A stretch of DNA of 64,000 nt from NCBI GenBank assembly GCA_017938155.1, contig JAGBCD010000027.1:62001-126000 (forward strand), in the 5' to 3' direction. Shown in pieces: positions 46,601-55,414 of this stretch. Both the position numbers and the translations under genes were made by a program. Each line of letters opens with the position of its first letter. Within the stretch, counting starts at the first letter, position 1. The stretch is from Paludibacteraceae bacterium. GTDB lineage: Bacteria; Bacteroidota; Bacteroidia; Bacteroidales; Paludibacteraceae. Under the pieces are notes generated by a model. The model ran no database searches. It was not told the origin of the DNA and saw only the letters and a list, made by a program, of their open reading frames with translations.

Positions 46601-49600
46601 GGTGATATTATTATGTTTCGACTACGTTCGGGAGAAAATAATCGTTTTGATAGAACCCAGTGGCATCATACTATCCAATATTCAGATGAGGAGCAAGTCT
46701 ATGATTCCCAAAATGATTTTCTATGTACCGGTGATGGATATTTTCGCGCAATCTACGACGGCGAAATACACCTAACACTATCGGGCAATCATGGCGGTAC
46801 TGAATCCGTATCCTTGAAAGTGGAAAAAACACATGACAATCAGACTACATATTTGTTGGATACAGTGCTACAAGGTGGAGACATTAATATTTTACCTATA
46901 AATGTGTCTGTTGTTGCAAATGATAATATCAACATTATATTAAGTCCTATCAATGCAACCTACCAGGAACCTCGTTGGAGTGATATACATTTGATTCCGC
47001 ATTTGCAATATATAGCCGATTTTCCTACAAATGAGACTTTATCACAATCCACTCATGATACCATAGATTATTATCCAGATGTAAAGGTGATGCACTCAAG
47101 TATCTACCCATCTACTTCTGCCTATAGGTCTTTATTTGGCCCACTACACAAAGGATGGGGAGTATTTGCACATCATAATCTCATGAATAATGATACTATC
47201 TTTATAGACTCGTTAGTTAATACCCAACTCTTAGCAGCGCAAACAGTCAGTACAGATACAACGGCTTATAATGCAAACTTAGAAGATTTAATTGCTTCAG
47301 CGGAGGGAGATGATTGGTATGAGCGAGTTAATGAGGAATTTTCAGAAAATAATACATTTAATCCTCTATCTCCTTCTAATTATTGGATACCAATGAGGGC
47401 AGATAGTCGTACCGGACAATGGATAGCACATGGTAATATGGGTACCATTGGCAAGACCGTACATAGTAATGCGCGAGAGATAATCATTCGTGAGGATATT
47501 GAAGAGGTTGTTGAGTATGATAGTTCTTTACCGTTTGTTGGAGGTGAAATGCGTCAAAACAATTTTGTATTCAAACATACGAGATCTATACAACACAGTA
47601 TCTCTGCAGGTGTTTTAGGTATTTACAATGAATTTACTAGCAAAGGGACCTATCAATCCATCGTAGATTATATGGATATGAATGGGGATGGCTATCCAGA
47701 CCATGTTGGAGTTGATGGTGTTCAATATAGTATGCCATGGGGAGGCATTGGTACTTTGCAAAAGGTGAAAAATTTCAAACCTTTTGAGAGTGAAAATATT
47801 GCTACAGGAGTTTCGTTCTCAGCATGTCCAGCGGTATTGAAAAAATTAGCAGGAAATAATATCCGAGATGGTAAGTTTAGCCTAACGTATGGCGCGGGTA
47901 CCAATAGCGGTCAATCCAATACGATTAACAATTATATAGACATCAATGCCGATGGGTTACCAGATCGTATAGATACGTACATGGGAAACGTTTATTATAA
48001 TACGGGTTATGGCTTTGCTAATGCAACTACAATCTCATCTTCTATTAATAATAGCAATAGCAAAGGTGGAAGTTTAAATTGGGGGGGAGGGGACGAAGTC
48101 TTTAGTCGTATACCTGCCGAAACAGATAAATTTTCTCTTGCGCAAGTCAGTATTAGTGGAGGCGTGGGTAGTTCATTATCTGCCAATAATGTTGATTCTA
48201 TGCTCACTGATATCAATGGGGATGGTTTGCCAGATAAAGTGCGTCTTGTAAACAACCAAGTACAGGTAGCATACAACATTGGAGAGGGGTACAGTGGATA
48301 TGCATTTGACTCATGGAAGACGCTTTCTACACTAAATAGTATTGGAAAAAATACGACGGCTAATCTTTCAACGACGATAAGTGGCACATTGGGTTTCTCC
48401 ATTTTGGGCACGATTAAATTTGATTTTGGTGTACAATCTTCATGGAATGGATTATCTATTTCTCAAGGAGAAGGTATGCTTGTAGACATGAATGGAGATG
48501 GATATGTAGATTATGTTTGGAAAGAAAATAATAAAGTATATGTACGTTATAACACGAGTCGTTGTGTCAATCTTTTGACTACGGTTACCAACCCAACAGG
48601 TCAACAAATACGTATGGCATATAAACTTTCAGAACCATCAACCAATCATAGAAATCGTCAATGGGACCTAGCATATATCGCTGATATTGATTCTACTCAT
48701 CCAATGTATGAAATGCAGGAGGGGATTACGGTACTTGAGTACAAAGATGCTTTTTATGATACGTTTGAGAAAACAGATTATGGTTATGCACATGTACGTA
48801 CAATATCTAACAATGAAAAGGTTAAAGACTCGTACTACTACAATCAATCTTTTCTCCAAAAGGGAGAATTGCAAGAAGAGTTAATAAGCAATACCAATGA
48901 GCAGAAATATGTTCGATATATTCATGGGAGCAGATATACAAACATAGATTCTGGTGAGGAATTAGAACCCGATGAAGATTTATGTAGTGATGCTAATCTA
49001 ACACAATCGCAATATGGTTATTGGACGGAATATTTTGAAGGAGAAGATGAGCCTCTTATAACCACGTATTACAATATAGAATATGATCAATATCATAATG
49101 TTGTCTCCTATATTGATGAAGGAGATATCGCAATAGATACTGATGATTGGTATAAAACAATAACTTACCTTCCTACGACCGCAAACAATATGATTTCTTT
49201 GCCTAAACAAGAACAAGTATATGATTTTAGGGGTAGATTATTGAGGAATTCAAAGGTTGATTATTCTTTCCTTGGCCAGCCTGAACATATTTATAGAGAA
49301 ATTGCTCCAGATGAATATGCAATTACTCACTTGCAATATGATCATTTTGGCAATATCAGTACAATCATATTTCCAGAGAATGAGAACAACGAGCATCATT
49401 GGTCAACATTCACCTATGATCCTGTGACTTATTCCTATGTTCTAAGTATAGATAATCCGTTCAATACTCAGACTACAACCTATTATGATCCTCGTTGGGG
49501 AGTGCCAACACGAGTTATTGACCCTACAGGTAATGAGATGCGTTATAAGTATGATTACAAAGGGCGACTTATCAAAATCTTAGCTCCAGATGAATTGATA

Positions 49601-52564
49601 CAAGGTAAAGACCATACGGTGAAGTATTCCTATAACATAATCAATGATAATCTTAAACGCACCACTCAATATCCATTCACGCATGTTTACAAAGAGATGT
49701 ACGATTCGCTTTTTGTTCAGTGTGAGGTTACCCTTTATGACAGACGTGGTGAGTCTATACAGAACAAACATTATGCTGAGGTTTTTGGAGTGGATAATTG
49801 GGTGGTGGATAATGCGCAAGAACGAGATGTTTTTGGTAGAGTGATTGCCCAAAACTATCCATTTGCATCAGAAAGCAATCCTTGGGAATACGAACCAATG
49901 GACCCTCATCAACCAATGGTAGAAACCCTATATGATGTCTTGGATCGTCCAATAAGGCAAATCAATGCAGATGGCACTGAAAAATATATATATTATTATT
50001 TTGACGATGATGTACAAAACAATAGACGATTCAAAACCGAACTATTGGATGAAAATGGCATCCTAACATCCGAACTCAAAGCACCGCAAGGTTGGACTAT
50101 TCAGAAAACGGCAGGGGATGGTGCCCAAACTTTCTTCCATTACTCACCTATTGGAGAGTTACTCTTTAGTCAAGATGCAGAGGAGTATCGAACCTATTAT
50201 GCTTACGATAGATTAGGACGTACTATCATGAGAAATCATCCTGATGCAGGGGTAACACGTTGGACTTTTGATCCTGCAGGCAATATGATTCGGTTGCAAA
50301 CTGCCAACTTGGCAGCGAACAATAACTCGATCGAATACCATTATTCTTTCAATCGATTAGCAGAGATAAACTATCCTCTTCATCCAGAAAATGATGTCCA
50401 ATATCTATACGATAATGCAGGAAGGATCGCACTAAGGATCGATGGTACGGGTGGGGAGGAATTTGTATATGATTGCATGGGGAACGTTTCACAATCCATT
50501 CGTCGTATATTTATACCTACCGAAAGATTTGCTTATTATTTCCGAACACAATATAAGTATGATAGTTTTGGCCGTATGCGCAATATTATCTATCCAGATG
50601 GTGAGGTTGTGCATTATGGTTACGCTACAGGTGGTTTGTTAAAGAGTGTTGCTGGCATTAAACAAGAAGAACAAAATATTTATCTATGGGACAGAATCTA
50701 CGATGAACAAGGTAGAAAAATATCTCAGTTATTTGGAAATAGGACTCAAACAGACTATACGTATGATGGAGAACAACAACGACTCGTTACAATGCAAACT
50801 CGTTCCCATACTACGGGCGATCAATTGCAGGACATCGAATACGAATATGATTATGTGGGAAATATCTCACGAATCAATCAGTATGCATCTTCATGCAATG
50901 GTTTGGGTGGAGCATATGTGAATGAATATTTTTATGATGAACAATACCGACTTGTCGAATCAATAGGCACGGGTGATTTTCAGTATAATGTTATCGCTAC
51001 ATATTCGCCATCTGGTAGGTTAGGAAATAAATACACGACATTATCTTCCCCATCTCTCCCTAATATGTCTGATGTGTATTTTGGATATGACGACCAACAT
51101 TTAACACATCAGCCCCGTACATTGTATGATATTATGTCGGGAGGTATGAATCTGTATTGGGATGCAAATGGTAATATAGCTGAGATGATTCATTGTGAAC
51201 AAGATGCTGGACGGTTTCATGAATGGGATGAAGACAATCGTTTGCGTTTTGTTTTAGGCGAAAGCTTTGCTGGATATTATGGTTATGATGCGAATGGGGA
51301 ACGTGTGTATAAACTGACGGGAACATGTGGCATAGACCAAATCAACCATAATGGAACAAGGGCGTATGTCATGTTTGATGATGCAGTGCTGTATCCCAAC
51401 CCATACCTCGTAGTAACTCCTCGAGGATACACCAAACATTATTATGCTGGTACTGAACGTTTGGCAACGGCGATAGGTTCTGGGGGCTTTGATGATATGG
51501 GACGAACAATAAGACATTATGCTTCAAGAGAAGAAGATATTGCACAGATGTTCTATACCAATTATCAGAATGAGGATCCATTCCATTACTACCATATATT
51601 AAGTGAGATGATAGGCACTTCTACCATAGAGGGCGACAATATGCCTGGGTTAGAATATTGCCAAGAGCCTATTATTTTAGGTCGCGTAGATGTGATTGGT
51701 GGAGAAGACTTGCTGTATTCTTCTATATATGATAATTTACTTGTCCGTGATCGAGAGCGAGAATTATTCTTTTCCCATTCAGACCATCTTGGTTCAGCCA
51801 ATTGGATAACGGATTATGATGGTGTTCCAATTCAATATCTGCACTATGCTCCGTATGGTGAGTTGGTCGAAAACCAACGAGTTACAGATTACGATGAACG
51901 TTATAAGTTTACGGGTAAAGAACGGGACTGGGAGACGGGTTATGATTTCTTCGGAGCACGCAGTTATGCATCTGTACTATCTATATGGCTATCTCCTGAC
52001 CCCTTGAGCAACAAGTATCCTGAAATCTCTCCCTATGCGTATTGCAACTGGAACCCTGTGAAGTATATAGATCCGGATGGAAGGAAAATAGTAGTCGGTA
52101 CTTGGTATGGACGAGCTTTTGCCAAACTCGGATTCAATAACTTTGAGGCTAAAGTAATGGCACAACTAAAAGAGTTAAAGAATATGGATCCAGCATTGGA
52201 TGAGATGATAACTAAAATTGAGGAACCCACAACGGAATATCACATTACAGACATAGACGGGAATGGTTTTGGCTATGATAATTCTAAAAAAGAAATTTTC
52301 TATAATCCAGATAGCAAAGAAACAAAAACCGGAAGGAAGAGACCTGCTATAGTTGGTCTAGCTCATGAATTAGGACACGCGGAAAATGATGTCGATGGAA
52401 GTACTGTTGAGTTTGACAAAGAAAAAGCAAAAAATGGAGATCCAGTAGAACGAGAAAAGTGTAACAATAACGAACAAAACTCTATTGGTAAAGAGAATAT
52501 TGTCAGAACAAAACTCGGTTGTAAGAATCGACCTAATGATTATTTTACTAATGATGACTACTAA
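43625..52564 (+). CDS. Giant SpvB/FG-GAP/Rhs polymorphic toxin with metallopeptidase tip
   Basis: This 2979-residue protein starts with a signal peptide (KQNIIRLFIILFTNILVCTTLA). An SpvB-type domain lies at ~198-400 (GVGWSINTPSI). Six FG-GAP-like motifs D-x-N-x-D-G-x-x-D lie near residues 643, 723, 1349, 1439, 1528 and 1619. YD/Rhs repeats run from ~1880 to 2700. The Rhs core (HLGSANWITDYDG...YKFTGKERDWETGYDFFGAR) ends at DPDGR, residue 2816. The last ~159 residues are a distinct tip containing VGLAHELGHAEND, a zinc HExxH site (His2914, Glu2915, His2918), like M91/NleD-type effector peptidases. Rhs shells enclose the tip and release it after self-cleavage at the core motif; this is family knowledge. 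A lipoprotein gene starts one base after the stop and is the immunity candidate. The mini-Rhs genes in the island carry this same core end. Confidence 0.9.
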   Translation: MMKQNIIRLFIILFTNILVCTTLANSITDNTANAIGGQSIQPYTVCFSYSMSNPVRIEIEGFSLLADSGSLQHDLEINLTLLSQEKGYCIPSNMENLTPYGRSMRLLPNGEHFSKDNPAQITLSYDPNKLPLGYRAENIYTYYCDSITWHQLERVDIDTIAHTITSLTTHFTDFINAVIKVPDMPESKAFVPTTMADLPEVNPLQGVPMIDLPLPNNRGTAELVYPIVLPKGRQGMQPNVDLNYSSAGGNSILGVGWSINTPSITIDTRWGVPRFDPLYETEQYIVNGAPILLRKETGIAFPLPYQESGFLSRETNSVRFYARDTKNQDRVIRHGTNPTDYWWEVTDRNGITTFYGRRFNPEDIGDVSIDESSVIRTESNCIAYWAATASVDVHGNYILYTNHKKENTIYVQHILYTGNFLRHIDPCYRVQFAYRKRHDISTNGRLGVLQRETLLLCHLLVQYNTSPWEDYRYIDNIAAYYMQYSPPKETSLYKSRLEEVAMLDSVHDLMLDEICSLEDILNGHVERNDLAQRWMHQAEMNGDIVLYRQIREALRDRYGVNSIPAHVTKFAYEDAPTADQLFSEAEFFSNLQNTSLSSNQSSSWSVGGTATVGSGPDVFTTNLSGGGNYDYNCTTGRTKSMLLDLNGDALVDIVYEKNGGVYYHRQQQQNGNYNFAPEIQVPGLTRLSREVTRTHTWGLQASFGANLSYSNPISNTYVEAYFSDVNADGLPDMIDGEYILINQLVDGVPTFGPYSVESEPTISNNSSRCGVMILDGEVDKHIECNLIEVLVDSFRIDEFYDASVDDDWRIEEVNDERSEHPEMYRYDGEIVEHPYQDEVYNDINTSISNRPDLYSIQLVRQRTSQRITDTLSNDSLIYRIEGEWVKVYKLEYECALMSIDPDIETVRVWVAPKDGSITLTDSIALLEDTSISRRNSHTVDGIAYTIQHCGDVVNMDDSLHLHANSYSIWHQGSLLANDYTWHTRSFDKIVQKGDIIMFRLRSGENNRFDRTQWHHTIQYSDEEQVYDSQNDFLCTGDGYFRAIYDGEIHLTLSGNHGGTESVSLKVEKTHDNQTTYLLDTVLQGGDINILPINVSVVANDNINIILSPINATYQEPRWSDIHLIPHLQYIADFPTNETLSQSTHDTIDYYPDVKVMHSSIYPSTSAYRSLFGPLHKGWGVFAHHNLMNNDTIFIDSLVNTQLLAAQTVSTDTTAYNANLEDLIASAEGDDWYERVNEEFSENNTFNPLSPSNYWIPMRADSRTGQWIAHGNMGTIGKTVHSNAREIIIREDIEEVVEYDSSLPFVGGEMRQNNFVFKHTRSIQHSISAGVLGIYNEFTSKGTYQSIVDYMDMNGDGYPDHVGVDGVQYSMPWGGIGTLQKVKNFKPFESENIATGVSFSACPAVLKKLAGNNIRDGKFSLTYGAGTNSGQSNTINNYIDINADGLPDRIDTYMGNVYYNTGYGFANATTISSSINNSNSKGGSLNWGGGDEVFSRIPAETDKFSLAQVSISGGVGSSLSANNVDSMLTDINGDGLPDKVRLVNNQVQVAYNIGEGYSGYAFDSWKTLSTLNSIGKNTTANLSTTISGTLGFSILGTIKFDFGVQSSWNGLSISQGEGMLVDMNGDGYVDYVWKENNKVYVRYNTSRCVNLLTTVTNPTGQQIRMAYKLSEPSTNHRNRQWDLAYIADIDSTHPMYEMQEGITVLEYKDAFYDTFEKTDYGYAHVRTISNNEKVKDSYYYNQSFLQKGELQEELISNTNEQKYVRYIHGSRYTNIDSGEELEPDEDLCSDANLTQSQYGYWTEYFEGEDEPLITTYYNIEYDQYHNVVSYIDEGDIAIDTDDWYKTITYLPTTANNMISLPKQEQVYDFRGRLLRNSKVDYSFLGQPEHIYREIAPDEYAITHLQYDHFGNISTIIFPENENNEHHWSTFTYDPVTYSYVLSIDNPFNTQTTTYYDPRWGVPTRVIDPTGNEMRYKYDYKGRLIKILAPDELIQGKDHTVKYSYNIINDNLKRTTQYPFTHVYKEMYDSLFVQCEVTLYDRRGESIQNKHYAEVFGVDNWVVDNAQERDVFGRVIAQNYPFASESNPWEYEPMDPHQPMVETLYDVLDRPIRQINADGTEKYIYYYFDDDVQNNRRFKTELLDENGILTSELKAPQGWTIQKTAGDGAQTFFHYSPIGELLFSQDAEEYRTYYAYDRLGRTIMRNHPDAGVTRWTFDPAGNMIRLQTANLAANNNSIEYHYSFNRLAEINYPLHPENDVQYLYDNAGRIALRIDGTGGEEFVYDCMGNVSQSIRRIFIPTERFAYYFRTQYKYDSFGRMRNIIYPDGEVVHYGYATGGLLKSVAGIKQEEQNIYLWDRIYDEQGRKISQLFGNRTQTDYTYDGEQQRLVTMQTRSHTTGDQLQDIEYEYDYVGNISRINQYASSCNGLGGAYVNEYFYDEQYRLVESIGTGDFQYNVIATYSPSGRLGNKYTTLSSPSLPNMSDVYFGYDDQHLTHQPRTLYDIMSGGMNLYWDANGNIAEMIHCEQDAGRFHEWDEDNRLRFVLGESFAGYYGYDANGERVYKLTGTCGIDQINHNGTRAYVMFDDAVLYPNPYLVVTPRGYTKHYYAGTERLATAIGSGGFDDMGRTIRHYASREEDIAQMFYTNYQNEDPFHYYHILSEMIGTSTIEGDNMPGLEYCQEPIILGRVDVIGGEDLLYSSIYDNLLVRDRERELFFSHSDHLGSANWITDYDGVPIQYLHYAPYGELVENQRVTDYDERYKFTGKERDWETGYDFFGARSYASVLSIWLSPDPLSNKYPEISPYAYCNWNPVKYIDPDGRKIVVGTWYGRAFAKLGFNNFEAKVMAQLKELKNMDPALDEMITKIEEPTTEYHITDIDGNGFGYDNSKKEIFYNPDSKETKTGRKRPAIVGLAHELGHAENDVDGSTVEFDKEKAKNGDPVEREKCNNNEQNSIGKENIVRTKLGCKNRPNDYFTNDDY

Positions 52565-52565
52565 A

Positions 52566-53051
52566 ATGAATAGAAAGATTATATTAGCAATATTATTTTG
52601 TTTGCTTGCTATTAGTTGCGCAAATAGGAAGGATGGTTGGATGACACCAGATACTCTTATTTTCCTTAATGTAACGAACGGGGAAGACACATGCTTGACA
52701 TGGACATTTCCTTCTTCCCTGTATTATCAGTTAAACATAAAATGTATGTCAGAACGGAATTTCTATAGGTTTATTGAAAAGACTATTGAAAAGAATCAAG
52801 CCATCGTGGTGTCTAATAGTTACTTTCTAATGCGCGAAGATTATAAAACGCTCCGCAATGCTACAGCAGATAGTATACATAAAGAGTGCGGTTTGGAAGG
52901 CTTAAAACGATACGTCGAAAATAATCCCCCAATATTAGTAGAAGGTGACAAAGAAGCTTTCTTGTGGGCAGCATATATACTATGGGAAAACAATATATTG
53001 GTTGCTGAAGCAGATGAAGATGCGGCATGGTATACTATCGAGAAGAGATAA
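52566..53051 (+). CDS. Lipoprotein, candidate immunity to the Rhs metallopeptidase tip
   Basis: This 161-residue protein starts NRKIILAILFCLLAISC, a clear lipobox. I chose the ATG at 52566, one base after the Rhs stop, over an in-frame start 81 bases upstream inside the Rhs gene. The mature part (LTWTFPSSLYYQLNIKC, later EAFLWAAYILWENN) matches no family I know. Immediate adjacency to a toxin tip and small size are the usual marks of an immunity protein. Predicted envelope location suggests the peptidase acts, or is neutralised, outside the cytoplasm. Confidence 0.65.
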   Translation: MNRKIILAILFCLLAISCANRKDGWMTPDTLIFLNVTNGEDTCLTWTFPSSLYYQLNIKCMSERNFYRFIEKTIEKNQAIVVSNSYFLMREDYKTLRNATADSIHKECGLEGLKRYVENNPPILVEGDKEAFLWAAYILWENNILVAEADEDAAWYTIEKR

Positions 53052-53094
53052 TGTTAGGTACCATGTTATGGTGAACGAGTATATAAGATGACAA

Positions 53095-53535
53095 GAATCT
53101 TCAGTATGAACAATACAATTCTGGCAACTTTGACGTCATCATTTAGATGCTAAATGGGAGGAAATAGATGGTGGAGAAGTTCTACGTGCAGGCTTTGTCG
53201 GAGCAGCGGCAGGAACTATTACGGGAGCCGCAAGTAAGGGCGTAAGCGAGGCTGTAAAAAAATCCGGAGTGGTACAAAACATACAAACTAAAATGCTCGA
53301 TGGTGTTAAAAGCGGAACAGGAAAAGCCGCTAAACAGCAGGCTAATCAAACCAGAAAATCCATTATCAATTTTTGTTCTCCAGGGAATGATAAACAATTT
53401 CAAATGAAAGACCTTATAACCTACCCGGCAGATGTTGTGGGACAGGAAGTGTCTACCGGAGTAACCACGAGTGGAGCAGTTGTGGACAAAACGCAAGAGG
53501 TTCAATCTAATGTGGCAAACAAGTTGGGACTTTAA
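53095..53535 (+). pseudogene. Degraded orphan Rhs tip (pre-toxin region, frameshifted)
   Basis: Two overlapping frames encode pieces of an Rhs pre-toxin. Bases ~53095-53145 read NLQYEQYNSGNFDVII. The frame then shifts and continues from LDAKWEEIDGGEVLRAG through GAAAGTITGAASKGVSE, with a Lys/Gln-rich helical part to the stop at 53535. No start codon with a signal peptide and no Rhs core are present. The Gly/Ala-rich segment after a core end is typical of Rhs pre-toxin regions. The putative C-terminal domain (residues after SIINFCSPGNDKQFQMKD) is short and was not recognised. It looks like a silent tip left by earlier tip replacement. Confidence 0.65.
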
Positions 53536-53560
53536 CGAAACTTTAAAATCATTTGAAATT

Positions 53561-54133
53561 ATGGCAGCATATGGTGTAATAGGTGGCATAATCGGCGGGG
53601 CAATTGCCCTCGCCATTACGCCCTTATTAAGAAAAAAACTCAAGAAAAACAGCAAAAAGAAAGACAAAAAATCTCAGGAGCCGAGATCATATAGACCCAG
53701 AGCAGCATGGTTCGGATTTATAATGGCTATTGGCATGATAGTAAGTGGCTTGTATTTTCTTTGGTATAGTTTATACAATATGATGGGTTATATTTATGTT
53801 TCAGTTACTTTATTTGAAACTTGTTTTGGAACTCTATATGGATGCTGGACAGGCTCGTATCTAGGTGGAAGAATTACAATCTCTAAAGACCGTCTAATCG
53901 TAGATCATGCAGCAAAAATGCCCAAAGAAAACAACAGACATATTCATTTCTGGCAATTGGGGCGCCACCACATAGATGTCAGTTGGTATGAAATTCGGGA
54001 ACTAAGGGCTGATATCAACCATATGAAAATAATTTTACACAATGATGAAGTATATTCATTTCCTATCGGCTGGTGTAAAGACAAAGCGAGGGATGAAATA
54101 GCTCGTTACAAACGAATTAAACCATGGGAGTAA
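53561..54133 (+). CDS. Membrane protein, candidate immunity of the orphan Rhs tip
   Basis: This 190-residue protein begins at ATG 53561; longer in-frame starts overlap the degraded tip. It has a glycine-rich hydrophobic N-terminus (AAYGVIGGIIGGAIALAI), a Lys-rich linker (KKLKKNSKKKDKK), two further membrane segments (FGFIMAIGMIVSGLYFLWYS and the stretch around YVSVTLFETCFGTLYG), and a soluble C-terminal domain (~80 residues) with LGGRITISKDRLIVDHA at its start. Unlike the other candidate immunity proteins here, it is a multi-pass membrane protein, so the lost toxin may have targeted the inner membrane or needed a cytoplasmic immunity domain. The gene is intact although its toxin is not. Confidence 0.6.
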   Translation: MAAYGVIGGIIGGAIALAITPLLRKKLKKNSKKKDKKSQEPRSYRPRAAWFGFIMAIGMIVSGLYFLWYSLYNMMGYIYVSVTLFETCFGTLYGCWTGSYLGGRITISKDRLIVDHAAKMPKENNRHIHFWQLGRHHIDVSWYEIRELRADINHMKIILHNDEVYSFPIGWCKDKARDEIARYKRIKPWE

Positions 54134-54375
54134 CTATGTACAAGCAATATCAACAATCCGATCCGTTCAATTATCATATTCAATACATCCACTATGCGCC
54201 ATACGGTGAACTGATAGAGAATCAGCATATTGGCTCTTGGTATGACGAGCGATACAAGTTTACAGGTAAGGAACGGGACTGGGAGACAGGGTATGATATG
54301 TTCGGAGCACGCAGTTATGCATCAGCACTATTGATTTGGCTCACATTTCTAAAGAAGAAGAGGAAAAACTTGTAA
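54124..54375 (+). pseudogene. Orphan Rhs core fragment fused out of frame to an immunity-gene remnant
   Basis: It encodes the Rhs core end YIHYAPYGELIENQ...YKFTGKERDWETGYDMFGARS up to ALLIWL. At this point the main Rhs gene continues with SPDPLS. Here the sequence switches at TATTGATTTGGCTC to a copy of the Sel1-like gene in the wrong frame and stops after TFLKKKRKNL. It has no signal peptide or toxin and begins in the last bases of the membrane immunity gene. This matches the layout of displaced rhs tip cassettes, in which a core piece provides homology for recombination. Confidence 0.8.
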
Positions 54376-54824
54376 ATATTCTACTTAAAGGAATAGAACA
54401 AGGAGAGAAAAAATCACAAATAACGTATGCCTTTATGCTGTTAACGGGACAATTTGTTGAAAAGGATGAAATACTTGGACAGGAGATTTTAAACACTGTG
54501 TTTAATTAAATAATTCAACCATAATATTGAAAAGATTGTTACTCTACATGAACCGCCATCTCTCTATATTACTTCTCTTTTGCGTATATTCATACGTATA
54601 TGCGCAAACGCCTTACGACTCCTTTTCCCCCGCCACGTCACGTCCGATATTGGATGTAGTACAAAACTTGGATGCATACAAAGATTCGCTTCAACAGACA
54701 CAAATGGATACTACCCTTGCTACGAAAAATGATGTCAGTAAGTGGCTCTCCCCAGACCCTTTGAGCGACAAGTATCCAGAAATCTCTCCTTATGCTTATT
54801 GCGGCTGGAACCCTGTGAAGTATA
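54329..54824 (+). repeat. Duplicated block, copy 2 (partner 41737-42232)
   Basis: This is a gap-free match to 41737-42232 at an offset of 12592 bases with scattered substitutions. It contains the 3' part of the Sel1-like gene, its spacer and a functional mini-Rhs leader. The left boundary lies inside an Rhs core fragment. Confidence 0.85.
54333..54511 (+). pseudogene. 3' remnant of a Sel1-like immunity gene
   Basis: It is homologous to the last ~60 codons of the gene at 41084-41917 (DLA-(R/H)-ISKEEE...ILGQEILNTVFN) and has no start or 5' part. Substitutions such as CGC to CAC and GAAAGAA to GGAAAAA are present. It follows the Rhs core fragment directly. Confidence 0.85.
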
Positions 54825-55414
54825 TAGACCCGGATGGAAGGTATTTCGATGAAGCGAATGAAGGAACTGCACAAAAGATAGAGGCTGAATGTCAACATAA
54901 ATTATCATCGCAGAAAATCAACCATAATAGGAGGAAAGAACTAAACAAAACATTGCAAGACATTGCGGACATGCGCAACGATAAAAATTATGAATATCGT
55001 TTTGAATCTGCCCCAAATAATGAGTCTGAAATTAAATGTACAATAGAAGAAGGTAAAAATAAAGTTGTAACAATGTATTCAAATTTAGGTGCCTTGGACG
55101 GAACGACAGCCCATGAGGCGAGACATGGTGGACAGATTGCTCGTGGTGAAATGTTCTATGATGAAATGGGAAACCCTCAGAATTATGGTGTAAGGAAAGA
55201 AGTGGATGCTTATAGAGCACAATGGGGGTGGGATGGTAGTTTAAATGTATTTTCTGATATAATGGGGATACCTCAAAATTATCATGTAAAGGGTTATATT
55301 GACATAGATAAAGTTCTAGTTAATTCTATAATAGAAGGTTCAACTTATTTGTATCCGCCAAGAGATAAGAATGGAAAATTATTAATTGAAGAAAAAATAT
55401 GGAAAAGATTTTAA
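54548..55414 (+). CDS. Mini-Rhs toxin candidate with HEARH zinc-metallopeptidase tail
   Basis: This 288-residue protein starts at ATG 54548 with signal peptide NRHLSILLLFCVYSYVYA; an upstream TTG gives a needless extension. The conserved leader TPYDSFSPATSRPILDVVQ and the Rhs end SPDPLSDKYPEISPYAYC...YIDPDGR occupy residues 20-98. The unique tail has a helical, Lys-rich start and then TTAHEARHGGQIARGE, an HExxH zinc site (His189, Glu190, His193). A downstream Glu218 in KEVDAYRAQWG is a plausible third ligand. This is a different peptidase family from the main Rhs tip. The gene overlaps the next gene by 16 bases. Cleavage of a competitor's envelope or host protein is inference. Confidence 0.72.
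   Translation: MNRHLSILLLFCVYSYVYAQTPYDSFSPATSRPILDVVQNLDAYKDSLQQTQMDTTLATKNDVSKWLSPDPLSDKYPEISPYAYCGWNPVKYIDPDGRYFDEANEGTAQKIEAECQHKLSSQKINHNRRKELNKTLQDIADMRNDKNYEYRFESAPNNESEIKCTIEEGKNKVVTMYSNLGALDGTTAHEARHGGQIARGEMFYDEMGNPQNYGVRKEVDAYRAQWGWDGSLNVFSDIMGIPQNYHVKGYIDIDKVLVNSIIEGSTYLYPPRDKNGKLLIEEKIWKRF

Noticed and set aside
52485..52566. Earlier in-frame start for the gene after the Rhs protein
   Set aside because: It would add 27 residues that overlap the Rhs coding region and would bury the lipoprotein signal, which begins cleanly at 52566.
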